A DNA stretch of 64,000 nt from Tribonema minus (GCA_017506865.1 JAFCMP010000068.1:806001-870000), one strand, 5' to 3'; positions 12,249 through 24,331 are shown, counted from the stretch's first letter. Program-made: numbers and translations. The notes: a model not told the origin generated them from the sequence alone.

Positions 12249-13403
12249 GACATGACGGTATGGTCATATACTTTTGTGAAAAGTACGATTGATGGCAGGC
12301 ATTTTGCACATTGCAGGTGATTAGATGGTGGTGCCATCAATCGTTTAGGCCAATTGTTTCCCTAAGACGCAGGTTGGGGGCAAAAGTTCAATGCGCCGCC
12401 CGCGATGAGGTACTCGGCACGCCACTTTACTCATCAGGATGGGCGCTGTACGCTGTATGCACAATACCCAGAGCTGACGTCCCAGCCGCTTGCAAACCAC
12501 TTGCCTTGCAGTTTGCCACCTCTATGCTCTTGCAGAGTCTTTGCGTTGTAGGAACTGTTCATACCAAGACACTGGCTAAAAGCGTTACTGCAGCCTGTTC
12601 TGGGTAGCTACTAATTTTTGGCGACGAAATCAAGCCAACAAAAGCCTGCACCCTAATTGTGGAGGTGGCACACTCTCAGTCGCTAAGCTGGTGTGTACAT
12701 ACATAGTTGCGAATCACTCCCAACTTGAAGTCGTGTATGCTTGAATGTGCACATCAGCACTGTATACTATGCAGGTTGCTAAGGTGTATGGCCTCTCTTC
12801 AAAGCAATTCGCTGCTGGTGCAGCCTGCATATCAAAACAGCTGAGACAGGGGTATTTACCCGCCATTCAATTGTCTACACGATGCCATCGCATAAGGCTG
12901 CGCTTGTCGTCAAGTGCAGAACTCCAATGACCACGCGGTGTCTGCCGTGACATTTGCATGCTGTGGTGAAACCTTTCCCTTTGCTTTTGAATTTTAAGTA
13001 AGGTTGGGGGTTGGGAGCATTACTGAAACGGGAGACGGTCTCATCACCAAGCACTAGAGATAGCGTACACCCCTGAAGTTTGTGAAAATAAACCGCACAG
13101 CAAATGAACTTCCAACAAGTACGCGACGCGTTGAAATCTGAAACAAACTGGTGCAGGCGGCTACAACTACAACTAAAGCTGTGCTTTGCCGTAACGGGTA
13201 TGCATATATATGCACAATAGTGGGATGGGTTATTGTTGCTACTAGACTAAGTCCTACAGGTTCTTTTTTTGTTTCAATTACTAATAGTAATACTTTAAAT
13301 TTTTTTCACTTTTGTTAACAGCACTGTGAAACATTGCTTACTGTAAGGCATGCCATGCTCGGCGTTGCGCATCTGAGGTTGGCGTTTGTGCTCTCCGCTG
13401 CAG
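12249..13403. other. Intron-like region, continuation of duplicated intron
   Basis: Blocks at 12310-12665 and 13140-13370 match 4560-4830 and 5030-5200 in order. Near 12316 'gcaggtgattagatggtggt' resembles a broken coil exon start. No gene was recognised. Confidence 0.45.
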
Positions 13404-13484
13404 GTTTCCGTGGTGGCGGCGCCATTTACAATGATGGCAGCCTTACGTGTTTCTCGTCAAATTTTGTCTCCAACGCCGCATATG
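13404..13484 (+). CDS. Single-coil beta-helix exon 6
   Basis: This 81-nt phase 1-1 exon lies between 'ccgctgcag' and 'gtacgtgg'. It encodes GFRGGGAIYNDGSLTCFSSN, then FVSNAAY. Flanking intron sequence on both sides matches that around exon 4310-4390, so exon and introns were copied together. Confidence 0.7.
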
Positions 13485-15133
13485 GTACGTGGCATCATTT
13501 GTTGCGTTCAAACATTATGATGGTTGGCGATGTCTGTCTCCCGAGAGCCTTCAAAAATCAATGCAGATTTGGCATGCTTCCTAGTAGGTCAGTACACACA
13601 GCTACAACATGCTATCCAACTTACACATGATCACTGATGGCATTCCATCTTGCACATTGCCGGTGATGATGGTGGCAGTGCCACATATTATCAACGCCAC
13701 TCTTCCAGAGGAGCAGGCAGGGCGCAAAACCCCAATTTGGCAAATTCTTAGCAGTGGGGATTGGAGGGGGGAAACAGGGGAAAAAAGGGGGGGGAAGAAG
13801 GAGAAAGAGGAGCTTTTTGGCTAAAATTGCTGCCGCTGCCGCGGGCGCACCGGCTGCGCGCAACGCGGCTGCAGGCTCCAATTTTGTGTGCAGGTAGTAT
13901 GCAGCTTGATGAAGAAGCGCAGCACAGCGCATGGACCAGCCGCTGGCCGGTCACATTTGCAGCATTTGTGCAAAAGCAGTGCCAATCATGCCACATTTAT
14001 CCACACTGGAGCATTTGCACAAAGCTTTGAACATGCAATGTGCGTTTCTAGGGTACAGTTTACACTGCACACCTGCAACGAACGCTATCAACTGGTGGAA
14101 GGCACATGCGGCTAACCATCCTTTGTCACCTAGAGGTCTACGATCTTTTGATTTGTTTCCATCAATGTATCGACAGATCTGTCAAGGCAGAACCCTGCCA
14201 GTGGTCAATGGACCTGATGCTAGGGCAGGTTGAACTCCCTCCACCGTGAACCCCTTGCAGCATTTGTTATCTTGTCCCCTACAAGTAGCACATCCGCCTT
14301 GTTGCTCAGAGACCAGACATCCACATGACACTTGTGAGCAGTGCGATAGACTAAACAAGCTGTGCACAACTATTACTAGTAGTACTTGCTGCAAAACAGT
14401 AACTGCACTTTGCATGCTCACATGCATCCCAAGTACAAGCCAAGCAGCAAAGTATGTGCCGCCCCCCAGGCAAGCAAGCCAAGCCGCATGTGCGCAGCAT
14501 GGCACCCGCTACTGACCACAGCAGGCTGCAAAGAGCGGAAGCTTGCGGGCGCGATGCAGACACATCGCCCGGAGTGTAAGTGCAGCACTGCTGCCAGGTG
14601 CCTGGGCAGCAATATTGATTGGCAGCGCTGCGGCCGCGTATCGCAGGCGCATGTCATTGATGCGTTGCCAAGGGGCGAAGCACCATTGCACGCCATATTT
14701 AGGTGCAGCACTGCGTCTGCACACCGCCATCAGATTTTACGTGCGGCATTGCGTGTGCGTGCCGGTGCCAGTCCAAGGGCATTGATGTAATACGTGACCC
14801 TCGGGGCCCCCAGCCTGCGTTCACGAGCGGCGGCAAGACAGCATCAGCGGAGCAGTAGAAGTGCATGTGCACTGCGGCAGCCACAGCTGCGTAGGGTGAT
14901 GGTGCATGTGCGCGCCACCGGCACCTTCATGAACAGCCATGCATATGCGCGCCGTCGCTAGCGCTGGTTTTAACTGGGAGGCAGCACGCGCAAGCGCGCC
15001 GCCAGCTGCAGTGTCACCGATAGCGTATGTGGACGCAGCGTATGTTGCCACAGTGTGCGCTGCCACTGATATCCATGAGCAGCGCTGCTACAATGCTTCA
15101 CCGCGCCGCTGCCAGCTATGTGTCACCATTACT
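13485..15133. other. Intron-like region without gene
   Basis: It starts with the same intron tail as 4391-4660, including a relic coil at about 13661 ('gatgatggtggcagtgcc'). A G-rich stretch lies at 13756-13806. No reading frame shows a recognisable domain. Confidence 0.4.
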
Positions 15134-15260
15134 TACTGCAGATTGCAGGTTGACGGCTTTACAATCGAGAACAGTGTGCGCGAACAGTCGCGAACAGGCG
15201 CACGAACACGCGCAGAAGAGCGCAGAACAGGGCCAGAACAGCGGAGAACAGACTGGGCTT
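15134..15260 (+). repeat. Left inverted repeat of a candidate 4.8-kb DNA transposon
   Basis: The segment begins 'ctgcagattgcaggttga' and carries repeated GAACAG words. Its reverse complement, about 80-90% alike by eye, is found at 19830-19965. Clustered short motifs next to an inverted end are typical of transposase binding sites. The exact element ends and any target-site duplication were not resolved. Confidence 0.6.
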
Positions 15261-15653
15261 GGCTGAGGTTACGCAAGCAAGCAGCGCTACCATGCTAGCA
15301 TGCCGTGGTACCCATCATGCCATTGGACTGGGTAGAAGATCTTGCGCGGCGCCAATCCGATGGTATGCCTTACCCACTGGCAGCTGGCCCAAAAGGCTAT
15401 AGCACAGCCATTCGGGCGCGTGTACCTCTGCTTCGAGATCATGGTTTGACACAGGAGCAGCGGCGCAACGAACCGGCGTGAGCCTGCGGACTGACAGTGT
15501 CCAGCACTATGATGCGAAGGTGGCTCAACTCAACAACTGCTTGCCGACATGCCAAGCTGCAGGACCCGGCAGGTGCCTTACTCAAGACGACGCTGCAGCA
15601 GTGGCCTGGCTTATGCTTCAGCTGCCGCAGTGCACCCTACTACTAGTAGAAAT

Positions 15654-16502
15654 AAGACCCGTTCTGCACCGTTCTGCACCGCCAATTTGCGCCGTGAATC
15701 CAGGCGTGAAGTCTAAACCGCGTTCTGTTCAGCGCCTTAGTTTTAAGGATACGTGACCAACGCGACGTCACTCGCAGCGCTAGCGACCAGCGCAGGTGTG
15801 GCCCTTCAGCACACGGCTCGTGGCGCAGGCAGCAGCGGCTCGGTACCTAGTAGACATGGCGCTGCACAGCCACTCTCGCCGTGCCTGGGCGTGCTGAGTG
15901 ACGCACGGCCAGCGACCCTCATCACCAGCTGGGCGCGATCTGATTGGCTGGTTCCGTATTCATTCACTTAATTGTTTTTCACGGCCCTCCAAAGGGCGCT
16001 GTGAATCCATCTGCAATATGCCACGACATTCACGTGTTTTTCATCCATATTCACGCAAAAAGCCTCAGCGCAGAACGGCCCTAAGACCCGTTCTGCACCG
16101 CCAGTTCGCGCCGTGAATCCAGACGTGAAGTCTAAACCGCGTTCTGTACAGCGCCTTAGTTTTCACATACGTGGCCAACGCGACGTCACTCGCAGCGCTA
16201 GCGACCAGCGCAGGTGTGGCCCTTCAGCACACGGCTCGTGGCGCAGGCAGCACCGGCTCGGCACCTAGTGGTCATGGCGCTGCACAGCCACTCTCGCCAT
16301 GCCTGGGCGTGCTGAGTGACGCACGGCCAGCGACCCTCATCACCAGCTGGGCGCGATCTGATTGGCTGGTTTCGTATTCATTCACTTAATTGTTCTTCAC
16401 GGCCCTCCAAAGGGCGCTGTGAATCCATCTGCAAAATGCCACAACATTCACGTGTTTTTCATCGATATTCACGCAAAAAGCCTCAGCGCAGAACGGCCCT
16501 AA
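15654..16502 (+). repeat. Tandem pair of a 418-bp unit
   Basis: Copies lie at 15654-16082 and 16083-16502 and are more than 90% identical by eye; the first has an extra 11 bp near its start. Each starts near 'aagacccgttctgcac' and ends 'gcgcagaacggccctaa', so GTTCTGC and GCAGAAC make imperfect inverted ends. That suggests a MITE present twice in tandem with a shared junction. No coding capacity is evident. Confidence 0.75.
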
Positions 16503-16660
16503 TAGTGGAATTTTCCTTCACGTGAACGTACCTACGTGTACGTGGGCAGCGGAGGGACCACCTCATACTGTGGCTACAACATGCACTGCTGCCAGCCTTG
16601 AACCCACAGCATGCAGCCAATTAGCGCTGCCTGCCACAGCATCAGCGGCGCATACTGCAG

Positions 16661-16980
16661 ATGGACAATTTTGCCGTGCACGGCGCCCCCGCGGTGCACG
16701 ACACCTTTTGTGCATGGCATCAGCCGTACGTGTTCCAGCCAGTTCACAGCCCACATTTCAACCCCACGGAGTGGGCCTTCAATGACGTTGACGCCTATCT
16801 CACCAGGCACTACGCTGAGGTCTGCAATCAGAACCTTCAGCAACACCTCCTTGCAGCAATCCACTGGCAAGAGCTGGCCGATCCTATCAAAATCGGGGGT
16901 TTCTGGCAAGACGCACACCACCTGGTGCCAGGGCGTCTTTTCATACCTTATGTATATACTAGCAGCACTGAGCTGACCAC
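16661..16980 (+). mobile_element. Tc1/mariner (IS630)-type DDE transposase fragment
   Basis: The + frame encodes MDNFAVHG, followed about 28 residues later by PVHSPHFNPTEWAFNDVDAY. That is the second catalytic Asp block and the 'PxxSPxxNPxEWAF' block with the final acidic residue of DDE_3/Tc1-type transposases. Only the C-terminal third is present: upstream the frame is closed and no N-terminal helix-turn-helix domain was found. The piece is therefore a dead fragment, unless 'actgcag' just before it is a real splice acceptor. It lies between the inverted repeats at 15.1 and 19.9 kb. Confidence 0.7.
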
Positions 16981-17029
16981 AGCGCGATGCATGGCTTCTA
17001 GTCAACATGTTTGGCAATGTGATTATTGA

Positions 17030-18280
17030 TGCATGCTCAGTGCAAATTTTTATACTTCAAAAAGAAGTACAAGGGTTTGGTTTCAGCGTGTTACTTGCAT
17101 ATGCCTCATAATGCGCATGTGATGCTTTGTTCTGCAACTGCAATGCAATCACCATTGCTTTGCAGCGCAGTCCACAAGGTACATGTGGTTGCCATTCTGT
17201 GCGCTTGCGTTTTTTTGTTGATGCATAGGCGCAGGACAAAGCTGCTGTTGTGGTGTGGTGTATGCTGTTGTGGTACGATGAATGATGTCACGGTTTCACA
17301 TTCAATTTGCTGTGGCAGAGTTGTGATTTAATGGCAAGCAAGCCTCCTCAGGGTGTCGTGCACTCGCGGTAGGGTTTACTCAAATCATGTGTTGAGTTGC
17401 TGGCGTGATTGGTGATGCTCACATCGCAACCGTAGATTCCAGTGAGCTGAGCGTCAGAAATTAGGATTGGGTTAGGGTTGACTCTCTAAGTCAGGTCTGA
17501 CTCAGCGTTGAACTTTTTGATTTTTACAGCATCAGCAGAAGAAATCACCTAGGGCACACATAGGTGGTGGCCGCTGCAGTTCAAGTTGTGAACATTGGCG
17601 AAATGGCAATCAGCACCAAGTCTTCCTGTAGGTGCCTAGAGTGCATCATACATGTACGCATACTTTTTCGTACATGAGTCAGGATTGCATACATGCAAAA
17701 CATGCCCAGCCAAGAAACAGACAGAAGAGCATCAAGGTGCTGTAGTATACTGTAGTCAAGATATTGGCATTATGTGTGGAGAGGGGGAGGGGGGGTTGGG
17801 TATCCCCTAACCCTAACCCCTGCCGCCCCTAGGATCCGACCCCCGGGCGTGAGCCCGGTCGCCAAGTCACCCCCCCTTCCCCGCTCCTCCCCCCGCACCT
17901 ACTCTTGACGAAAACATAGGCGTGGGTGGGTGGGTGTTTTCTCGTGTTCCGTGTTAGCTGGCTGTACTACGGTGGCCTGGTTGACAACGCACACAGTGTG
18001 ATCAAACGCAGGGACCACCAATATTGTATGACCGCAGCGACATCACTGCAGTGCATCCGAAACCGATATGTTTATGCAATCGCTTATGGCTCCCGAAAAA
18101 CGGCCTGCCTCTCCGTGAACTCCGATGCACTCCGACCATTGAAGTGTATGTTACGTGTGCACGTACGCATACTTGGCAAAAGATCCTGCACAACACACAT
18201 TGCTTTCAAATCCCGAGGCGTGCCATACACACTCTGCTAGTATGCTAGCAAGCACGTTGCATATAATGTAGGTGAACAAG
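17030..18280. other. Non-coding stretch inside the candidate transposon
   Basis: No gene was recognised. Short telomere-like words (ccctaaccctaacccc at about 17806; gggttagggt at about 17468) and a compact hairpin, cccgggcgtgagcccgg at about 17840, are present. Confidence 0.4.
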
Positions 18281-18299
18281 CGGTGTAACTAAACAAAGG

Positions 18300-19669
18300 C
18301 TAGCAAGCCTAAGTAAATAAAGGCTAGCAAATGCTTCCCTCCCCCCCGGGCCCCGCTCGGCACTGCCACTGGCACCGCAGACAGGCTATGGTGCTGCAGC
18401 ACCAAGTCTCCGAGTTCTCGTCCACAATGTCGTTGATTATGTCGCGCATCGGGTCGTCCTGGACAGTAACATCTTTGAGTCCGAGGGAGCAACGGCGCCA
18501 CCGCCGTCCGTGACGGCGCTCCTGTAGATACGGACGGCAAGCTGCGCAGGTCCGGTGAGTAGGTCAGGCTTCAGAAGGGCGCGCCTGAGCTGCTTGCACA
18601 ACTTCTGGTGCTCCGGGAACACGTCTGCGCGCGCCTTGATGATAGCATATGGAGTGCTCCGTGAGATCGGCGTCGGTCGCAGAGCCGCCGTTGTTGACTG
18701 CCGCCGCGCGCGCCGCCGGCATAACGCCGTTCTGCACCGCAGCAGCGGCGCCATTCTCCTGCGACGCTCTCACAGTGCGCAGCGCCAGGGACTCCTCGCG
18801 TGCAGCAGCAGCGCGCAGCGCTTGCGCATTTTCCGCCGACATTGCGCGTGCTGAAATCCTGGCGCTGAACGCCGGAAAGGCAGACTGAGTGTCCAGCCCG
18901 CTGCCACCTTGAGGCTGCACCGCAAGTCTGATCCGCCTCTGCATGGCCGCGACGGCGCGGCTGCCATACGCCGGGTCCGGAGAGCCAAGAAAGGCACCAA
19001 CTGACGATGCAGGCGGCTGAGGCACGGGCTCAGGCACCTGCCGCGCCGTCTCCTGACGCGACTCGGCATTGGCACGCTTCTTGCCAGCAGTGTCCTCGTT
19101 CTTGTTGGTGAAGCCATAGCTTGCATGACGACTGGGCAGCTCGCCCTGTCGCTCCGTGCACACTGGCAGGCACTTGACGCGGCTCTTGCAGTTGCACGTG
19201 GGGCAAATTGCTGAGGCCTGGTCGCTGCTGATCCGGGGCAGAAGTGGCTGGCCATAGTTGCACGTGCAGAAAGCATGCTCAATGTCGATTGCGGTTGGTG
19301 TGGGCAGGCCTCCTGCGAGCAGTGCGTCGCCGAGCTGCTCCTTGCAGTTGAGGCAGGCCAGGCAAGGGTTGTACCGCTGCACAAACCAAACCGCCCACCG
19401 CTGCTGGGGCCGGGCACCTTCTGCAACTGGACATCCGAGCGGCGGCAGTCGATGCGGACATGCAGCTCCATGGGCGCGTCGTCCGGGTTTTTGGGCTTCG
19501 TGTTGACGATTCCACGGACGGAGGTGAACGTGGAGTTGCAGGTGCCGCAAGGCAAGCCCTTGATGGTGGATGGGCCTTTGTTGGCGTGCTTTTTGGCGAA
19601 GGCCATAACGTCATCCACTGTCATGTCCGTGCCTATGTACTTGGCATGAGAGCCATATCCAAACTCCAA
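18300..19669 (-). pseudogene. Decayed Cys-rich protein gene, unknown family
   Basis: The - strand carries protein-like sequence distributed over several frames. One frame begins MEFGYGSHAKYIGTDMTVDD and holds a GLPCGTC motif. A second holds closely spaced Cys pairs (NPCLACLNCKEQ, FCTCNYGQP, ICPTCNCKSR). Later parts include PDLLTGPAQLAV and DDPMRDIINDIVDEN ahead of a WCCSTIACLRCQWQC cluster. The change of frame without recognisable introns suggests a decayed gene. The Cys clusters look zinc-binding. Its position between two inverted repeats suggests a transposon protein, but I do not recognise the family; a Cys-rich transposase of the KDZ type is only a guess. Confidence 0.4.
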
Positions 19670-19829
19670 AGTTACGATCGGACCATGGTCCGATCAGGTG
19701 CTGCTGCTGCTGCTGAATCTGGAAAGCTGTCCTCACTGCTGACAGCAAAGGACGGCGTTCCTGGCGGGCCAGGCTCATCGGCAGACATGGCTGCTGCCGC
19801 TCCCTACTTTGCTTTGAAAAGATATGCGC

Positions 19830-19965
19830 TCTGTTCTCCGCGCTGTTCCGGCGTGTTCTGCGCTGTTCGAACAGATCTGCACGTGTTTGCGCGCCTGTTT
19901 GCGACTGTTCGCGCACACTGTTCTCGTTCTAAGCCGCCACTCAACCTGCAATCAGCAGGACCTGT
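19830..19965 (-). repeat. Right inverted repeat of a candidate 4.8-kb DNA transposon
   Basis: This is the reverse complement of 15134-15260. It contains ctgttcgcgcacactgttct and ends near 'tcaacctgcaatcagcag'. Together the two repeats enclose the 418-bp tandem pair, the DDE fragment and the Cys-rich relic, all inside one long gap between coil exons. Confidence 0.6.
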
Positions 19966-20607
19966 TCCTCTCACTGCTCCATCTCTAAACTTCAAGACCC
20001 CAACACTGTTGGTGACGCATACGCATGCATGCATGCGCGCATATGCCGTATAAGATACCAATTTTTTTATGGCATGTTGACAGTTGTGTATGTAAGATAC
20101 TAGGTTTGCTGTATCAGATGCTCCCTTTCATATACGCCGTATAAGAAACCCGTATCTAAGAGGGCCAAAAAGCTGGCGTAGCTAAGGAACGGGTGCCGTA
20201 TACCCCGTGATTTGCAGCTACTTGAAACGATAGCTGGCCCTCACACTGTGAAACTAGGTCCCCCATTGGCCTCATGAGCGACAAGACAAGGCGGTATGTC
20301 CAACATACATCAAGTGCCTGCCATTATGATAGTACCCATTGTCTAGATGACTTGTCCTGCGGCAGGTGCTCTCTGTGCCTTTTGTTGTACTACATCAGCA
20401 CCACATGTCCTGAGGTATATCTGCCGTCTGCATGACTCCGTTGCACCATACCGCCGAAATGCGGAAAAGCCTGCAACAAGCGACATGGATGTCAGCCGTC
20501 AACCCCTGCCAATGTGCCTACTTTAAATTATGCAACGGACAGTGTTTCCTGACTTCGTGCACATTGAAGTTTGACGGTATGTGTAGTCTGCATCACCGTG
20601 TGACATC

Positions 20608-20665
20608 TGGAAAGTATGGTGGCGGCGCCATCATGATATTTCCTGACTTTGTACATCTTTGACGG
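20608..20665 (+). pseudogene. Truncated coil exon relic
   Basis: 'aagtatggtggcggcgccat' encodes KYGGGAIM, the start of a coil. It then runs into intron-type sequence without the FxxN half or a donor site. It lies 80 nt before an intact coil exon and looks like a broken duplicate. Confidence 0.55.
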
Positions 20666-20686
20666 AATGTGTCCTCTGCATCACAG

Positions 20687-20776
20687 CTGGATCAGATTGT
20701 GGTGGCGGCGCCATCTTCAACAATAATGCTTTCTCGTGTTCCGATACAGATTTCACTGCCAACAGCGCTCTTCGTG
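20687..20776 (+). CDS. Single-coil beta-helix exon 7
   Basis: This 90-nt phase 1-1 exon lies between 'catcacag' and 'gtgagtgg'. It encodes AGSDCGGGAIFNNNAFSCSD, then TDFTANSALR. The donor is followed by the same 'tggcatca' word that follows most coil exons. Confidence 0.65.
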
Positions 20777-20960
20777 GTGAGTGGCATCACATAGTGCAAT
20801 TGAATGATGTGTTGACAGGCAATGCTGAGTTGCGACACAGGTGAAGCCATCAAAAGCAGGCGCACATAACGTCAAGTGCAGTCGAATACAGCTGAACAGC
20901 TGGCTATTGTCCGAGATTGGACATCTTTGGTGGCATGACATTGTGTCCTGTGCATCACAG

Positions 20961-21040
20961 GTGACCATGATGGTTGTGGCGCCATCTACAATGAAGGCGC
21001 TTTCATTTGCTCAGGGTCAATTTTTTACGAGGCCGGTTCC
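20961..21040 (+). pseudogene. Coil exon with lost 3' half
   Basis: After 'catcacag' the frame encodes GDHDGCGAIYNEGAFICSGS and IF. Where other exons have SNNA and a GT donor, the sequence diverges and no donor is visible. It was probably a working coil exon once. Confidence 0.55.
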
Positions 21041-22015
21041 CAAATACGGATTGTTCTTTGTTGTGCGCAAGCGCGCACGCATTCTGTTTGTACCCAATGA
21101 TAGTGAGTCATGCCAAAGCAATCAACTTATCACAGCTGAGGCCTTGGCTGTGCTTGTCTCAACAGCAAGTTGAACTCATAAATGGATGCAGGTTACTGAT
21201 TTATGTATCCGTTCAGTTCAGGCTACAGAGCTCATCCTCTCATGAAAGTGTACAAATGATATATTAAAATCAATGAAGTACTAAATTGAATGCAGCAGCA
21301 GGATGGCGACGGCTGGAGGCAAATGCATACGGACTCACTTAGGCATGGGCTGTCCATCGCGCCGGTCAGCGCCGCAAACCGTGGTGTTACAGTGGGGTTG
21401 ATATGATTTCCGTGATCACAACTTTTTTCTTTTTTTTCGAAGGTTGACATTGTATCAAGTACGGCAGCTATGTGGGGCCAGGCAGTAGCAAGCATGGTTG
21501 TATCTTGCGTGATCCATAAGGACAACAACGCAGCGCACCCCCTCTAGCACTGGCGGGAGTTCTGTGCATCAACGCCGCTGTCAACACCAAGAGGTTCCGG
21601 GGCCCGAAGAGTGTTTCTTAGCCGTTTAGCAGCTACATTGGGGGGGTATATTTGATAGATAAGCGCGACTGCATTTGAGGCGACTGAACCGCGTCTCACA
21701 GTGTCCTGCTGTGGAGTACAACGCGCGTCGCATAGACCACATTCACGCTGCCAGTGGTTAGGGCTAGCACCTAACCCTAACTGACCACCGTTGGTCAGGA
21801 GGAACCCCGGAATTTAGGGCTCGCCTCTTACATCCAACAGTGCCGTCAATGATGATTGGCATCAGTTGGTGTGGTTGAATAGTCTCATTGTTGACAGTGC
21901 TGAATTGCGCCACGGAGCAAAGCTGTCGAAAGCTTGGCACGAATGACATGAAGGTCAGTGGTGCTGTTGTCTTGACCTTGCACATCCTTGATGCCATCTG
22001 TCCTGTGCATTGCAG

Positions 22016-22093
22016 ATAGTCTGGGTGGCGGCGCCATCTTCAATGCAGACACTTTCACAGGCTCCGGGTTGAATTTCACCTCCAACAACGCTG
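22016..22093 (+). CDS. Single-coil beta-helix exon 8
   Basis: This 78-nt phase 1-1 exon lies between 'attgcag' and 'gtacgtgg'. It encodes DSLGGGAIFNADTFTGSGLN, then FTSNNA. The Cys seen in other coils is replaced by Gly. Confidence 0.65.
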
Positions 22094-24254
22094 GTACGTG
22101 GCATGACTCATCGGATATTTGTTGCACTTTGTCAACAATTAAGGTCATTCGGACGTTTCTTGTGACACCTAGTGTAATCAGGGGGTTCTGCCATGGATTT
22201 TGATGTGCTAAATTGAATGCCGTTCAAGACGAGCCCGGACGTTGGGTCCTGCGCACTTCGTGTTGTATTAGTTGTGTCCTGCTGGCCTGACTCTCTTATT
22301 CGCAGCGAGGCAGATATGTGTTGCTCTCACCGATCTTTCAGGGTCACATGTGAAATTCCCAGTGAGGGCACCAGAACAAGGCCCATCCGCCGCTGCAGGC
22401 TCTGAGAAAATCAGAATGGCTGCTGGAAGCAGCCATCGCTGCTTGCTGTTGATCTCGACCAGCATTTCCAAGGCTTCAACTCTGGCCGCTAGCAGCAGCA
22501 GGAATCAGTTCGCTCAGGCTGCAATAGTTAATGTGGAAGCATTGCACCACGCTGCAACTGTGTGGCGCAACGACTGCAGCATCAACCCCCCCCCCCCCCC
22601 CCCCCCCCGTAATATTGCATTAAACTTTGGGTGCCGGGGGAGCAAGCGGTCATGTCGCAGGACAAGTGGCGTTCGGCAATTTGAAAGCATTTTCGTGGGA
22701 GCGCCGGCAAGACAAACGCGAGCAGGCTACAGTTGAGAGCAAGCACACCTACGCTAGCCACAGCCCCTAGCCACAGCTGCTGGGATCACTGCATATTCCA
22801 GCACGATGATGTGCCTGCTCACGCCACCCACTGGCACTTACCATGTGTTGTTGCCCTCAAGTGAGCTGATGCTGCCCGCTGTTATGATTTTGTGGGAGGC
22901 CAAAGCGGGCAAACAACATGGTGTAGTGCCTGAACATTCGACAAATCTGATATTTCTACTTCGAAGTATCGAAATGGCCATGGCTGAGTGTGCAAATGAG
23001 GTCGTTGGCGAGGCATGGCCCTGGTCCCGCTATCGTCGCCTGAAATCAGAGCAACATCGTTGGAAACCGTCACAAACCTTGCAAGAAACGAGTGGTGAAA
23101 GAGCTGAATGCCCCCCCGGCCTCCCCGTGCATTTCAGCAACCCCCCCACGCTATCACAATGTCATGTGAGCCGCTGCACATATATCATACAACTATAACT
23201 TTGAAAACCATATTCCAAGGGATCCCTCAAGCTATGACGCGATAAATAGTCCCCATGAGGGGGGAGGAGAGGGGTACGCAGCATATCTCAAACTTGAAAC
23301 TTTGAATTCGATTGTCACAACTCCACACAAAATGTCCACAACTGCGGTTCTACTTCATCACGGACTGGTGACCCGCATGCCTACAACGTGACTCCGCTGG
23401 CATCAATCATTGCACAACTGCGCCCCAGACGCTGCGGCACGCTGCAGGCCGGTGCAGGACTCCATTCTGGCGCCTGAGGACCAGTGACATCCCAGCTGTA
23501 GGCAGTCAGACCGTCACGATCATAACAATGCAGTCTTTGTGCTAGGCTGGCTGCACATGTCAATGGGGGTCGCCACAAACGCACGAGACTCAGCGCATGA
23601 GGTGCCTGTCAGCAGCTGCTGCACTCAGTATATTCAATGAAGTTTGACAGGTTGACGGTGGCAAGCCTGCTGCTTGCAAGCGCATTGTCTGGTGTACAAG
23701 ATGCCCAGCGCAATTGCAAACATTTCAGTCAAAAGGTGTCTGTGTGCTACGATGGTGGTCTCATGGTGCCCGTAGTAACTGTGAAAACAATTGTGTGCCA
23801 CGGTGGCGGCCTAAGATATTAAGTGATCAGGTTGCTTTAATGGTGAATTTGCAGATTTAGCAAGGTAAAATACGATGCAGCTTAGGGTAGCGCTGACCCC
23901 AGGGCCTGCAGGGTGCGCCTCTATACTAGCCATCGAAGGCTTCCTCTAACTGTCAGCCAGTCAGGTCACCTAATGATCTACCTACGCCATGCCACACCGA
24001 CCATATGTGACTGCACACACAAGTGAGTGCACACCGCTGAACACCTGCTAGGCACAGTCGCAGAGCCCGCTCCAGCTGGGTTGCGGTGACTCTGCAATGC
24101 TCTGACTCCGAGCGGAGCGAGCCAGTTGCCTGGGATCTCCGGCTCAGACTCGGTGGAGCGATGTGTTACCCCCAATGACTCTGACTCAGCTCACACTGCT
24201 CTACAGCTTTGTCTGACGCTTGCATCTGTGCTGTCTTTTTCTTGTGCATCACAG
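22094..24254. other. Intron-like region with 23-nt C run
   Basis: No gene was recognised. A run of 23 C at 22586-22608 is one of five long C tracts in the window, all on the + strand. 'ggtggcggcc' at about 23800 may be a last trace of a coil exon. Confidence 0.4.
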
Positions 24255-24331
24255 GTAAGGGAGGGGCCATCTATGATGTTGGCAGTTTCAAGTGCTCTGG
24301 GTCAAGTTTTTACAAGTAACAATGCTGGAAC
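24255..24331 (+). pseudogene. Broken coil exon
   Basis: It follows 'catcacag' and begins GKGGAIYDVGSFKCSGSSF. One extra T in the T run shifts the frame into a stop before the NNA end, and the donor reads gaacgtg where other exons have gtacgtg. Both changes indicate a coil lost from the transcript. Confidence 0.6.

Noticed and set aside
17806-17822. Telomere-like ccctaaccctaacccc (also near 17468, 21768 and 60906)
   Set aside because: Only one or two repeat units at each place, far too few for a telomere or a clear interstitial telomeric array.
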